Counted from the stretch's first letter, positions 1 through 8,559 are shown. The stretch: 64,000 bases of DNA from Cryobacterium sp. BB307 (GCF_012274275.1 NZ_JAANZA010000001.1:1302001-1366000); one strand, 5' to 3'. A program made the numbers and translations. Notes: generated from the letters alone by a model not told the origin.

Positions 1-1
1 C

Positions 2-742
2 CCGGTGATCGTCGAGTTGTACGCGGGAGAACCGACGCCTTCGCTCATAGCGCTCATCAAGGAGTACGCGGGCAGGTTCCTGCTCGCGACCATCGATGCG
101 CAGGCCAATCCGCAACTCGTCCAGGCGTTCCAAGCGGTCGCAGCTCCGACCGTGGCGGCGCTTATCGGAGGCCGACCGGTAGGCCTCTACGAAGGCGAAC
201 TGCCGGATGCCGACGCCCGACGCGTGTTCGACCAGCTCGCCCAGGTCGCAGCGCAGAACGGAGTCACCGGCACCGTGCGCGCATCCGGCGCCGAAGCGCA
301 GCCCGATGCCGAGCCGGCCGAGGAGCCGCTGCCTCCCCTGCACCAGGAGGCCTACGACGCCATCCTGACGGGCGACTATGACGCCGCGATCACGGCATAC
401 AAGACGGCCATGGCACAGAACCCCCGCGACGCGCTCGCCGTCGCCGGGCTCGCGCAGGTGTCGTTGCTGAAGCGACTCGACGGTGTGGCGGCGGATGACG
501 TGCGGCGGGCTGCCGCGGATGCGCCCCAGGATGTCGATGCCGCACTTGCCGTCGCCGACCTGGACGTCTCCGGTGGGCACCTAGAGGACGCCTTCGGCCG
601 ACTGCTCGACCTGTTCGGCTCGCTCGGTGGAGACGACCGGGACCGCGTTCGCACGCGCCTGCTCGACTATTTCGAGATAGCCGGTGCAGAGGACCCGCGC
701 GTGATCGCCGCTCGCAAGCGGCTCACGATGCTGCTCTACTAG
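2..742 (+). CDS. CnoX-like thioredoxin/TPR co-chaperone, 5'-truncated
   Basis: The frame is open to the window edge, so the true start lies upstream; the GTG at position 5 is probably internal. What is left of the first domain reads as the second half of a thioredoxin fold (ELYAGEPTPS, then LVQAFQAVAAPTVAALIGGRPV, which resembles the cis-Pro segment and the last strands). No CxxC is visible, but its usual place may be cut off. From about residue 115 helical repeats follow (AYDAILTGDYDAAITAYKTA, DALAVAGLAQVSLL), as in the TPR tail of YbbN/CnoX proteins. In that family the protein protects clients and hands them to chaperonins; that role is inferred here. It converges on glgB with a 3-base gap. 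Confidence 0.8.
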   Translation, partial: PVIVELYAGEPTPSLIALIKEYAGRFLLATIDAQANPQLVQAFQAVAAPTVAALIGGRPVGLYEGELPDADARRVFDQLAQVAAQNGVTGTVRASGAEAQPDAEPAEEPLPPLHQEAYDAILTGDYDAAITAYKTAMAQNPRDALAVAGLAQVSLLKRLDGVAADDVRRAAADAPQDVDAALAVADLDVSGGHLEDAFGRLLDLFGSLGGDDRDRVRTRLLDYFEIAGAEDPRVIAARKRLTMLLY

Positions 743-745
743 CCG

Positions 746-2905
746 CTAGCGAGGCGCCAGCCAGAGGGTCCCAAGCGGGGGCAGCGTTAGCTCGGCAACC
801 GCCGGTTGCCCGGCCCAAGCATCCGGTGTCGCCACGACGCGACCGGCATTGCCAACGCCGGAGCCGCCGAATTCGGTCGCATCCGTGTTCACTACCTCAG
901 CCCAGTCGCCCGCCCGCGGCATCCCGATCCGGTAGCCATCGATCGTACGCCCCGAGAAGTTCGTCACTGCGACAAGCGGTTCACCGGATGCCGAATATCG
1001 TGCGATAGCCACCACGTTGTTCACCGCGTCATCACCCGAGAGCAGGCTGAAGCCATCAGCGCTGTCGTCGCGCTCCCACAGCGCCGGGGTGCCCCGATAG
1101 CGGCGGTTCAGCTCGCCGACGAGGCGATGCAGACCCTGGTGCGCGGGCTGGTCCAGAATCCACCAGTCGAGGCCGCGCTCCTCACTCCACTCCGACGGCT
1201 GGCCGAACTCCTGCCCCATGAACAGCAATTGCTTGCCCGGATGCGCCCACATGTACGCCAGGTACGCGCGCACGGTCGCCAGTTGCTGCCAGTGATCGCC
1301 TGGCATCTTGTGCAGGAGCGACCCCTTGCCGTGCACCACCTCGTCGTGGCTTATCGGCAGCAGGAAGTGCTCGGAGAACGCGTAGACGAAGCTGAAGGTG
1401 AGCTGCCCGTGGTGGTGAGCGCGGTACATCGGATCGACGGCCAGGTAGCGCAGGGTGTCGTGCATCCAGCCCATGTTCCACTTGAGTCCGAAGCCGAGCC
1501 CGCCTGCGCTCGTTGGCGTGGTGACGCCCGGGAACGCGGTCGACTCCTCGGCGATCATGACGATGCCGGGGTTGCGCTTGTAGGCGGTCGCGTTGACTTC
1601 CTGCAGGAAAGCGATCGCCTCGAGGTTCTCCCGTCCGCCGTGGAGGTTCGGCACCCATTCGCCGTCCGCGCGGGAGTAGTCGAGGTACAGCATCGAGGCC
1701 ACGGCGTCGACGCGTAGCCCGTCGATGTGGAATTCCTCCAGCCAGTACAGCGCGTTCGCAACGAGGAAGTTGCGCACCTGCGAGCGCCCGAAGTCGAAGA
1801 CGAGCGTGCCCCAATCCGGATGCTCGCCGCGTCGCGGGTCGCCATGCTCGTAGAGTGGCTCACCGTCGAAGCGCGCGAGCGCCCACTCGTCCTTCGGGAA
1901 GTGGGCGGGGACCCAGTCCACAATCACGCCGATGCCGGCGCGGTGGAAGCTGTCGACGAGGTGACGGAACTCATCCGGATGCCCGAACCGGCTGGTCGGG
2001 GCGTAGTAGCCGGTGACCTGGTAACCCCAAGACCCGCCGTACGGGTGCTCGGCGACCGGCATGAATTCGACGTGCGTGTAGCCGAGCTCTGACACGTAGT
2101 CGACAAGCTGGTCGGCGAGTTCGCGGTATCCGAGATCCTTGCGCCAGGAGCCCAGGTGCACTTCGTAAGCGCTCATCGGCGAGGTGAGCGGGTCACGGTG
2201 CGCTCGCGCCGCCATCCACTCGGCATCGGCCCAGTCGTGCTCGCTGGCGACGATCCGCGACGCGGTGGCAGGCGGCACCTCGGCATACCTGGCCATCGGG
2301 TCGGCGCGCTGCACCCAGTGCCCCGCGGCGGTCAGCAGCTCGAACTTGTAGGTGCCGCCCGGTTGCAGCCCGGGCACGAACAGCTCCCACACGCCGCTGT
2401 CGTCGAGCCTGCGCATGGCGTGGCCGAGACCGTCCCACGCGTTGAAGTCGCCGATCACCCGCGCTGCCAGCGCGTGCGGAGCCCACACCGAGAACGCCGT
2501 GCCATCCGCCGACTCGTGCGCCCGGACGTGCGCGCCCAGCATTTCCCACAACTGCTCGTGCCGTCCCTCGCCGAACAGGAACAGGTCGACATCGCCCACG
2601 GTTGGCGTGAAGCGGTACGGGTCATCCGCCGTCCACGTGCTGCCGTCGGGGTAGGTCGCCTCCAGTTCGTACGCTTGCCCGGCGCCGCCGGCTCTTCCCT
2701 GCCAGAGGCCGGATACGACGTGCTCCAGAGTGACTCGTTCGCCATCGGCCCGGATCGCGGTCACGGTGGTCGCGAGCGGCCGTAGCGCCCGGATGATCCA
2801 CCCATCCCGGTGCTGGTGTTGCCCGAGGACCGTGTGGGGGTGGGCGTGCTTTCCCTCGGCGACCGCGGTGATCACGGACGGCTCGAGCTCCGGCATCCGG
2901 TGCAT
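746..2905 (-). CDS. glgB: 1,4-alpha-glucan branching enzyme GlgB
   Basis: Builds alpha-1,6 branches in glycogen by transferring cut alpha-1,4 chains (GH13). It has an N-terminal carbohydrate-binding domain (LFGEGRHEQLWEMLGAH), then a GH13 barrel with EFMPVAEHPYGGSWGYQ, the nucleophile Asp400 in GLRVDAVAS, the acid/base Glu in IAEEST, and SHDEVVHGKGS. At about 719 residues it has the usual length. The frame extends 28 codons upstream, but ATG at 2905 shares a base with the glgE stop (TGATG), so I take that as the coupled start; ATG at 2896 is possible. The glgE-glgB order fits the actinobacterial pathway in which GlgE extends chains from maltose-1-phosphate and GlgB branches them. Confidence 0.95.
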   Translation of the reverse strand: MHRMPELEPSVITAVAEGKHAHPHTVLGQHQHRDGWIIRALRPLATTVTAIRADGERVTLEHVVSGLWQGRAGGAGQAYELEATYPDGSTWTADDPYRFTPTVGDVDLFLFGEGRHEQLWEMLGAHVRAHESADGTAFSVWAPHALAARVIGDFNAWDGLGHAMRRLDDSGVWELFVPGLQPGGTYKFELLTAAGHWVQRADPMARYAEVPPATASRIVASEHDWADAEWMAARAHRDPLTSPMSAYEVHLGSWRKDLGYRELADQLVDYVSELGYTHVEFMPVAEHPYGGSWGYQVTGYYAPTSRFGHPDEFRHLVDSFHRAGIGVIVDWVPAHFPKDEWALARFDGEPLYEHGDPRRGEHPDWGTLVFDFGRSQVRNFLVANALYWLEEFHIDGLRVDAVASMLYLDYSRADGEWVPNLHGGRENLEAIAFLQEVNATAYKRNPGIVMIAEESTAFPGVTTPTSAGGLGFGLKWNMGWMHDTLRYLAVDPMYRAHHHGQLTFSFVYAFSEHFLLPISHDEVVHGKGSLLHKMPGDHWQQLATVRAYLAYMWAHPGKQLLFMGQEFGQPSEWSEERGLDWWILDQPAHQGLHRLVGELNRRYRGTPALWERDDSADGFSLLSGDDAVNNVVAIARYSASGEPLVAVTNFSGRTIDGYRIGMPRAGDWAEVVNTDATEFGGSGVGNAGRVVATPDAWAGQPAVAELTLPPLGTLWLAPR

Positions 2906-4905
2906 CAGTGCCCCTTGGCGTAGTCGACGCGGAGGATGTGCACTGGCTCCTTGAACGGGTCCAGCCGCACGTAATTGTCGGCAGACCACTCGAACCTGTC
3001 CTTGCTGACCAGGTCGGTGACGGTGAACCGCTGATCAAGCTCCATGCCGAACCTGGTGACGTCGAGGTGGACGGTCGTCTCCCGCATCGCGTGCGGGTCG
3101 AGGTTCGCCACGACGATGATGGCGTCGCTGCGGCCGCTCCGTGTGAACTGCCCCGACAGGTACTTGCTGTAGACGAGCACCGAGTCGTCGTCACTCCAAT
3201 GCACCTCGAGATTGCGAAGCTGCCGCAGGCTCGGGTGTTCCGATCGGATGCGGTTCAACAGCCCGAGATACGGGGCGATCGACCTGCCCTCCTTCTGGGC
3301 GGCTGACCAGTCGCGTGGCCGGTACTCGTACTTCTCGTTGTCGATGTTCTCCTCGGACCCCGGCCGGGCGACGTTCTCGATGAGTTCGAATCCCGAGTAG
3401 ACGCCCCAGGTCGGGGAGGCAGTGGCGGCGATCGCGGCACGCACTTTGTAGGCGGGCACCCCGCCGAACTGCAGGTACTCGGTGAGGATGTCCGGGGTGT
3501 TGACGAACAGGTTCGGCCGCAGGAAATCGCTCGACTGCGTGGAGAGCTCGGTGAGGTAGTCCTCGAGCTCGGGCTTGGTGTTCCGCCAGGTGAAATAGGT
3601 GTAGGACTGCTGAAAGCCGACCTGCGCGAGAGCGTGCATCATCGCCGGCTGGGTGAACGCCTCTGCGAGGAACACGACATCCGGGTCGGTCTGGGCCACC
3701 TCGTGCAGCAGCCACTCCCAGAACCAGAGGGGCTTGGTATGGGGGTTGTCGACACGGAAGATGCGCACTCCGACGCCCATCCAGTAGCGCACGACCCGCA
3801 GGATCTCCTCGCGCAGCCCCTCGGGGTCGTTGTCGAAGTTGAGCGGGTAGATGTCCTGGTACTTCTTCGGCGGGTTCTCCGCGTAGGCAATCGATCCGTC
3901 GACGCGCGCCGTGAACCACTCCGGATGCTCCTTCACCCACGGGTGGTCGGGCGAGCACTGCAGGGCGAGGTCGAGGGCAACCTCCTGGTTGTGGTTCCCC
4001 GCGACGGTGAGGAAGTCCCTGAAGTCCTGCAGCGTGCCGAGTTCCGGGTTGATCGCGGTGTGTCCGCCATCCGGTGAGCCGATCGCCCACGGCGAGCCAG
4101 GGTCGTTCGGCCCGGCGTCTGGTGTGTTGTTCGGTCCCTTGCGGAACGCGGTGCCGATCGGATGGATGGGCGGCAGGTATATGACGTCGAAGCCGAGTCG
4201 TGCCAGTGCCGGGAGGCGCCTGGCCGCGGTCCGGAACGTGCCGCTGCGCCACGCGCCGCCCTTGAGCTGCTTGGCGCCCTCGGAGCGGGGGAAGAACTCG
4301 TACCAACTGCCGACGCCCGCGCGAGTGCGCTCCACCCGGACCGGCAGCGGGAGGCTGAGGGTGATCCCGGATGCGATTGGATGCTCCTGGAGCGCCGCTG
4401 CGAGCTTCGGATCGGTGGCCGCGGCGAGACGCAGGGCGGGGGAGAGGCTCGCATCCGACATCGTCTTCAGGGTGTCCGCAATCACCGGATTGCCAGCGGC
4501 GCGCTCATGCGCTCGCCGCAAGAGCACGACGCCTTCCGCGAGCATGAGTGCAGCGTCGATGCCGGCCGGGACCTTGATCTCGGTGTCATGCAACCACGTC
4601 GCCCAGTCGTCGAACCAGGCCTGCACGCTGTACTGCCAGATGCCCTCGTGCTCGAGCAGGACCGGGGCGACCCAGCGGTCGGTGCCGGGGGCGACCATGC
4701 GCATCCGGTGTCGTGATTGCGCGCCGTCCGGGTCGGTCAGGAGCAGGTCGGCGCCGAGTGCGGCGTGACCCTCGGCGAAGACTGTGGCGCGGAACGGAAC
4801 CACTTCACCGACGTACGCTTTGGCCGGAAAGAGGTCATCGGGTTGCCTGGGGCTGTCGAGACGGATCGGGATGCGCCCGGTGCGCGGTTCGTAGTCTGCG
4901 GCCAC
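2905..4905 (-). CDS. glgE: Alpha-1,4-glucan:maltose-1-phosphate maltosyltransferase GlgE
   Basis: GH13_3 enzyme that adds maltose from maltose-1-phosphate to growing alpha-glucan. An N-terminal beta domain (FPAKAYVGEVVPFRATVFAEGH) precedes the barrel. The nucleophile is Asp386 in FRVDNPHTKP and the acid/base Glu lies in VFLAEAFTQP. About 666 residues fits the family. The frame opens at GTG 4932, but GTG 4905 sits six bases after a TACGGT box in the leaderless arrangement common in this window and gives the normal N-terminus, so I prefer 4905. It is the first gene of the glgE-glgB unit. The partner genes that make maltose-1-phosphate (treS/pep2) are not in this window. Confidence 0.93.
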   Translation of the reverse strand: MAADYEPRTGRIPIRLDSPRQPDDLFPAKAYVGEVVPFRATVFAEGHAALGADLLLTDPDGAQSRHRMRMVAPGTDRWVAPVLLEHEGIWQYSVQAWFDDWATWLHDTEIKVPAGIDAALMLAEGVVLLRRAHERAAGNPVIADTLKTMSDASLSPALRLAAATDPKLAAALQEHPIASGITLSLPLPVRVERTRAGVGSWYEFFPRSEGAKQLKGGAWRSGTFRTAARRLPALARLGFDVIYLPPIHPIGTAFRKGPNNTPDAGPNDPGSPWAIGSPDGGHTAINPELGTLQDFRDFLTVAGNHNQEVALDLALQCSPDHPWVKEHPEWFTARVDGSIAYAENPPKKYQDIYPLNFDNDPEGLREEILRVVRYWMGVGVRIFRVDNPHTKPLWFWEWLLHEVAQTDPDVVFLAEAFTQPAMMHALAQVGFQQSYTYFTWRNTKPELEDYLTELSTQSSDFLRPNLFVNTPDILTEYLQFGGVPAYKVRAAIAATASPTWGVYSGFELIENVARPGSEENIDNEKYEYRPRDWSAAQKEGRSIAPYLGLLNRIRSEHPSLRQLRNLEVHWSDDDSVLVYSKYLSGQFTRSGRSDAIIVVANLDPHAMRETTVHLDVTRFGMELDQRFTVTDLVSKDRFEWSADNYVRLDPFKEPVHILRVDYAKGH

Positions 4906-4911
4906 CCCCTG

Positions 4912-4917
4912 ACCGTA
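4912..4917 (-). promoter_or_regulatory. Predicted -10 box (TACGGT) of glgE, leaderless type
   Basis: TACGGT on the minus strand lies six bases before the GTG at 4905. The spacing implies transcription starting at or next to the start codon. Confidence 0.5.
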
Positions 4918-4999
4918 TCGAACTGTGCTCACCAGTCCCTCGGAAATCTCTCAGACGACAGGAGCTGAAATTACCCCCGTTTTGGGTGGGGTACAAACC

Positions 5000-5217
5000 G
5001 TGTCCGCACTTCGGAGGACTCATATACTCGATCGCGGGGTACGTTCAGTTCTTACCTGCTGAACGAATTCCGCCCCTGCGAGACGGTTACCCTCCGTCTC
5101 GACACGAAGATCCCGCGACCCGAAAGCGGGGGATTCGGCGTGCCCGCGTGCTTAACCTAGCGCCTGGGTGAGTCGAGTGCTGCCTTGACGGGTCCGAACC
5201 TGACAAGGACCAAGCAC
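5000..5217 (+). promoter_or_regulatory. Promoter and structured leader of the alternate-signal-peptide locus
   Basis: This is the longest non-coding stretch in the window (4906-5217). TATACT at 5023-5028 is a good -10 box; the -35 is weak (TGTCCG near 5001). A transcript starting near 5035 would carry a leader of about 180 bases with several hairpins: arms 5042-5048/5059-5065 (CGTTCAG/CTGAACG), arms 5080-5086/5094-5100 (GAGACGG/CCGTCTC), a CCCGC/GCGGG pair around 5113-5131, and two weaker ones nearer the gene. It ends in AAGGAC, seven bases before the ATG at 5218. It matches no riboswitch class that I recognise. That it is a regulatory RNA is inference. Confidence 0.5.
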
Positions 5218-5763
5218 ATGAACAAGCTCACCAAGGCAGCAATCGCAGGCGGCGCAGGCATCATCCTGCTTCTCGGCGGTGGCGGCACCTTCGCGGTGTG
5301 GAACGCCTCCAGCAACGCCGGCCAGGCCACGATCACCGCTGGCAGCCTCAGCATCGTCCCCAACGCCACTTCAGGTACCTGGAGCAGTGCAACGGGCGGC
5401 GCCATCACCGACATCACAAACTTCCGAATCGTCCCGGGCGACGTCCTTACCTACACCGCAGCTTTCGACGTAACCGCGGTGGGCGACAACCTCACCGCGT
5501 CAGTCGCTCTTGCCCCCGGTGCCATAACGCCTGCGACCACCGGCGATACCGACAAGAACGACGCTCTCGCCGCACGACTCACCAACAGCGCATCGTTCAA
5601 GATCAACAATGCAGACGTGACCACCCTCACTGCTTCCGCTGGAGTGCAGACGGTGACGGTCAGCGTCTCCATCACGTGGGAGGACAACGCAGCCGACAAC
5701 GCCGCAATGACCGGCGCTGTCAACCTTGCGAACTTCGGCGTCACGCTCACCCAGACCATCTAG
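5218..5763 (+). CDS. Alternate-type signal peptide surface protein (probable major subunit)
   Basis: About 181 residues, exported. The N-terminus MNKLTKAAIAGGAGIILLLGG, followed by GGTFAVWNAS, is the alternate signal-peptide type in which the hydrophobic run ends in GGxGTxAxW; such precursors are processed by SipW-like peptidases. The mature part is rich in Thr, Ala, Asn and Val with few charges, as expected of beta-sandwich fibre or matrix proteins of the TasA/camelysin kind, and ends NLANFGVTLTQTI. The start is set by AAGGAC seven bases upstream; an 11-codon upstream extension is unlikely. It is first in a five-gene locus that ends with a SipW-type peptidase, and a strong hairpin follows it. 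The matrix role is inferred from family context. Confidence 0.8.
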   Translation: MNKLTKAAIAGGAGIILLLGGGGTFAVWNASSNAGQATITAGSLSIVPNATSGTWSSATGGAITDITNFRIVPGDVLTYTAAFDVTAVGDNLTASVALAPGAITPATTGDTDKNDALAARLTNSASFKINNADVTTLTASAGVQTVTVSVSITWEDNAADNAAMTGAVNLANFGVTLTQTI

Positions 5764-5767
5764 TCGT

Positions 5768-5803
5768 GTGCCGGCCGCCTCACCCCACAGAGGCGGCCGG
5801 CAC
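5768..5803 (+). terminator. Strong intra-operon hairpin after the first surface-protein gene
   Basis: A perfect 14-base stem (GTGCCGGCCGCCTC at 5768-5781, its complement at 5790-5803) with an 8-base loop. No T-run follows. Between two co-oriented genes of one locus it could be a partial terminator or an mRNA-stabilising structure that keeps the first gene's product in excess. Confidence 0.7.
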
Positions 5804-5844
5804 CGAAGTTCCATGTCAGGACGACGGACCGAGGAGGTGACCCG

Positions 5845-6363
5845 ATGAGCGAATCAACAAGCCGCAAGACCAAGAGCGCCGGAGCAATCCGCACGTTGCT
5901 GATCACCACGGGGACCCTCCTCGGCGTTGTCGTGTTTTCACTGTTCGGAGTGGGCGGCTCGTACGCCTACCTGAACTCGGCAGCGACAGGCACCGGAGCG
6001 GTGCTCCAGGCGGGTACCGCTGAGCTCACGGTCAGCACCGGAACGCTCTCCATGGCGAACTTCTACCCGGGCAAGGTGGAAACAGCCGGGTTCACGGTCA
6101 CTAACAACGGCAGCGTCCCGCTCGCGTTGAGCGTCAGCTCGATCGCCGGGAACTTCGCCGCCAACGGGCTCACCGCAGCAGTGAGGTCGGGAGCATGCGC
6201 AGGCACGGGTACGCCGGTCACCTCCGGATCGCTGGGCGTAGTGCTGCCAGCCGGCGGCACCACGGACATGTGCCTCACCGTATCGATGGCCAACGACGCC
6301 CCCGCGAGCGCGATCGGCGCTGCGTCGTCGCTCACCGTCAGTCTGACGGGAGTCCAACAGTGA
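5845..6363 (+). CDS. SipW-dependent-type exported protein
   Basis: About 172 residues. A basic start (SESTSRKTKSAGAIR) is followed by a hydrophobic segment (TLLITTGTLLGVVVFSLFGVG) and the GSYAYLNSAATGTG motif typical of SipW-type precursors, where cleavage is expected just after the YAYL region. The mature part has the beta-rich pattern of TasA-like proteins (ELTVSTGTLSMANFYPGKVETAGFTVTNNGSVPLALSVSS) and two Cys (SGACAG, TDMCLT) that may pair. GAGGAGGTGA lies a few bases before the ATG, a strong ribosome site. Its stop overlaps the next start by GTGA. Likely a minor or accessory surface subunit. Confidence 0.75.
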   Translation: MSESTSRKTKSAGAIRTLLITTGTLLGVVVFSLFGVGGSYAYLNSAATGTGAVLQAGTAELTVSTGTLSMANFYPGKVETAGFTVTNNGSVPLALSVSSIAGNFAANGLTAAVRSGACAGTGTPVTSGSLGVVLPAGGTTDMCLTVSMANDAPASAIGAASSLTVSLTGVQQ

Positions 6364-7241
6364 CCCGCGAACGGATGCCGCGGCGCCTGCGCAACACGGC
6401 CATCGGCGTTGGACTGACCATCTTCCTGGCACTGAGCGCTACCGGCGTCCACGCGGCGTGGACGGCATCCACCTCCAAGTCCGCAACGGCCACAAACGGC
6501 ACGATCGGTATCACTTCTTCAGGAATCGACGGGCTCGGAACCTCGTACGCAAGTCAGAACCAGTCTGCGGCTGCAAAGCTCATCACCTTGACCAACAGCG
6601 GGTCGACGCCTTTGACGATCTCGTATGCCACCGTCACCAATGAAGATCCTCTGGGTGGCGTGATTCGTCTCGCCTTATGGCCGAAGCCAGCTGGCGCCTG
6701 TCAATCCAGCCCTCCTACCGGTGCTTACACGACATTTTTCACTGGAGGAGTGAAAATCCTCAGCGGCATGCCGTCGTCGGTGAACCCCGGCACGAGCGTT
6801 CAACTCTGCGCCGTCACGACATTCACCGGTGACCCTGCGACTTACGCAGGTCAGAGCATAACGCCGTCACTTGCGTTCACGGGGACCGTTGGCACCAGTT
6901 GGTCAGCAGCGGGCTCCGCACAGCAGTTCACCCAGTCCGTTGCGGGAGTACCGAACCCCTTGAACGTCAAGTGCACCACTGTCGCCATCGGCGACAGGAA
7001 GGCTATTGACATCACGTGGGAAGCAGCCCCTGCCACCGTCGACGGCTACGTAATCGTCTACCGCGGCACCGTTCACGAGAAGGCTCCCAGCGGCCTGACC
7101 ATTCGTTTTGAGCACAATGAACTAGGCGGACAGGGGACGACGCTGACGGTGCACGCCGTCGTCGGCGGTCAACGTTCGGGTGGCATCGTCGTTCCTATCC
7201 TCCGTGACCCGCCATCGATCTCTTGCGTGCCAGCAGCATGA
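6360..7241 (+). CDS. Exported protein with SipW-like leader, unknown function
   Basis: About 293 residues from a GTG that overlaps the previous stop (GTGA); ATG at 6375 is the alternative. The leader RNTAIGVGLTIFLALSATG is followed by VHAAWTASTSKSATATNGTIG, close to the AxW pattern of the first gene. The first two thirds repeat the beta-rich layout of its neighbours (KLITLTNSGSTPLTISYATV). The C-terminal third (about residues 200-290, CTTVAIGDRKAIDITWEAAPATVDGYVIVYRG) looks like a fibronectin type III domain. It has several Cys, probably oxidised outside the cell. The ATGA overlap with the next gene shows translational coupling. Confidence 0.7.
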   Translation: MTRERMPRRLRNTAIGVGLTIFLALSATGVHAAWTASTSKSATATNGTIGITSSGIDGLGTSYASQNQSAAAKLITLTNSGSTPLTISYATVTNEDPLGGVIRLALWPKPAGACQSSPPTGAYTTFFTGGVKILSGMPSSVNPGTSVQLCAVTTFTGDPATYAGQSITPSLAFTGTVGTSWSAAGSAQQFTQSVAGVPNPLNVKCTTVAIGDRKAIDITWEAAPATVDGYVIVYRGTVHEKAPSGLTIRFEHNELGGQGTTLTVHAVVGGQRSGGIVVPILRDPPSISCVPAA

Positions 7242-7951
7242 TCACCGGCACGCGCTCGATCACCGTGGCGGCTGTCGCAGGCACCCTGCTCGCCATCGCG
7301 GCCGCTGCTCCGGCAGCCGCTGCCGTGCCCGGCGTTCAGGTCAGCCGCGATGGCGTCACCTACGGGAACATCCTCGCCGCGCCGGTCTTCTCGACAACAC
7401 CGAACCTGGTGCCCAACGGTTCCGCCCAGGCGACTTTCTGGCTGAAGAACGAGTCAACGGTGCAGACGATGCTGCGCATTGACGCGGCGAACATCACCCT
7501 GACCGGCGATGCCGAGGGCGCCTTTCTGCTCCAAACCTCGACCGCAGCAGGAAACTACGTCGGACAGCCTGCAACCCTCGACCCCACGTCTGACTGCACT
7601 GTTCTGCTCAGCGGCGTCCATCTGATGCCAGGACAGATCACGACGGTCACCGTCACCGTTCACATGGCCGACCTCACCGGTCAGCGCGGGCAGAACGCCT
7701 CCGCGAGCGCCGACCTGCTGGTATCACTCCGCGACGACATCGCATCCGACGCCGACCTCGCCGCCTGCCCGCCCGCTGCCAACGAATTCCCGGTCTTCCC
7801 GTCCGCCGGGACATGGACGTCGCTGCCGTTCACCGGCGGCACTGTGAACGCACCGCTGATCGCGGCTGCCGGCCTGCTCCTCGGCGCCGGCCTCTGGTTC
7901 GTGATCGCCGCGTACCGGCGTCGTCGCCGAGACGAAGAGGTGCAAGCGTGA
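7238..7951 (+). CDS. LPXTG-anchored surface protein
   Basis: About 237 residues from the ATG that overlaps the preceding stop; a TTG 15 bases upstream is less likely. An ordinary signal peptide (SITVAAVAGTLLAIAAAAPAAAA) ends in AAA-VPG. The middle reads as a beta-sandwich (GSAQATFWLKNESTVQTMLRI). The C-terminus has the full sortase signal: LPFTGG, a hydrophobic stretch (APLIAAAGLLLGAGLWFVIAAY) and a basic tail RRRRRDEE. It is therefore probably linked to peptidoglycan and may anchor the fibres made by its neighbours. No sortase is in the window. It is coupled to the peptidase gene by a GTGA overlap. Confidence 0.8.
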   Translation: MITGTRSITVAAVAGTLLAIAAAAPAAAAVPGVQVSRDGVTYGNILAAPVFSTTPNLVPNGSAQATFWLKNESTVQTMLRIDAANITLTGDAEGAFLLQTSTAAGNYVGQPATLDPTSDCTVLLSGVHLMPGQITTVTVTVHMADLTGQRGQNASASADLLVSLRDDIASDADLAACPPAANEFPVFPSAGTWTSLPFTGGTVNAPLIAAAGLLLGAGLWFVIAAYRRRRRDEEVQA

Positions 7952-8559
7952 CGACGACGGATGCCGTCGAGGAAGTCGCCGCGGAAGCGGCCGAACCGGA
8001 GAAGCGCAAGGGCGTCCTGCACTACATCGGCGTCGGACTGAGCGGCGGACTGCTGCTGCTCGTCGCCGCGTTGGCTGTGCTGCTCATCGCGCTGCCGGCC
8101 GCCGTCGGGGGGATGCCGCTCACGGTGCTGACGAGTTCGATGGAGCCCGGGCTGCCTCCCGGCACGCTGATCGTCGTGAAGCCCACACCGGTCGAGGAGA
8201 TCCGGGTCGGTGACGTCGTCACGTTCCAACTGCGGTCGGGTGAGCCGATTCTCGTCACACACCGCGTCATCGAACGCTCGGTGAGTTCCAATGGCGAAGT
8301 GGCGTTCGTCACCAAGGGTGACAACAACGACCTCGCAGATGACCCGATTCGCGAGATCCAGATCCGTGGCACGCTCTGGTACTCGTTCCCCTGGCTGGGC
8401 TGGGTGAACAACGCGTTGAATGGCGAGGCCCGCGGTTGGCTCGTGCCGCTGGCCGCTGGCGGCCTGTTCGCATACGCCGGCTACCTCGTCATCAGCGCGA
8501 GCGTCGCATCGGCGAAGAAGCGCAAAGTGGCATCCGACGAGTCAGCCACTGCCTCCTGA
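7948..8559 (+). CDS. sipW: Signal peptidase I, SipW (ER/archaeal) type
   Basis: Membrane serine protease that removes signal peptides, probably those of the proteins just upstream. It starts at a GTG overlapping the LPXTG gene stop and is about 203 residues long. There is a membrane segment at about 32-55, the catalytic Ser64 in LTSSMEPGLPPG, His105 in LVTHRVIE where most bacterial enzymes have Lys, and acidic residues in KGDNNDLADDP (Asp125/Asp128). This Ser-His-Asp pattern defines the SipW/ER branch of family S26. A second membrane segment lies near the C-terminus (WLVPLAAGGLFAYAGYLVIS) before a basic tail. Its place at the end of the operon supports a dedicated role. Confidence 0.92.
   Translation: MTTTDAVEEVAAEAAEPEKRKGVLHYIGVGLSGGLLLLVAALAVLLIALPAAVGGMPLTVLTSSMEPGLPPGTLIVVKPTPVEEIRVGDVVTFQLRSGEPILVTHRVIERSVSSNGEVAFVTKGDNNDLADDPIREIQIRGTLWYSFPWLGWVNNALNGEARGWLVPLAAGGLFAYAGYLVISASVASAKKRKVASDESATAS

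Noticed and set aside
5030..5217. Known riboswitch class (c-di-GMP, c-di-AMP, cobalamin) before the surface locus
   Set aside because: Hairpins are present, but none of the conserved cores of these classes could be found; kept only as an unassigned structured leader.
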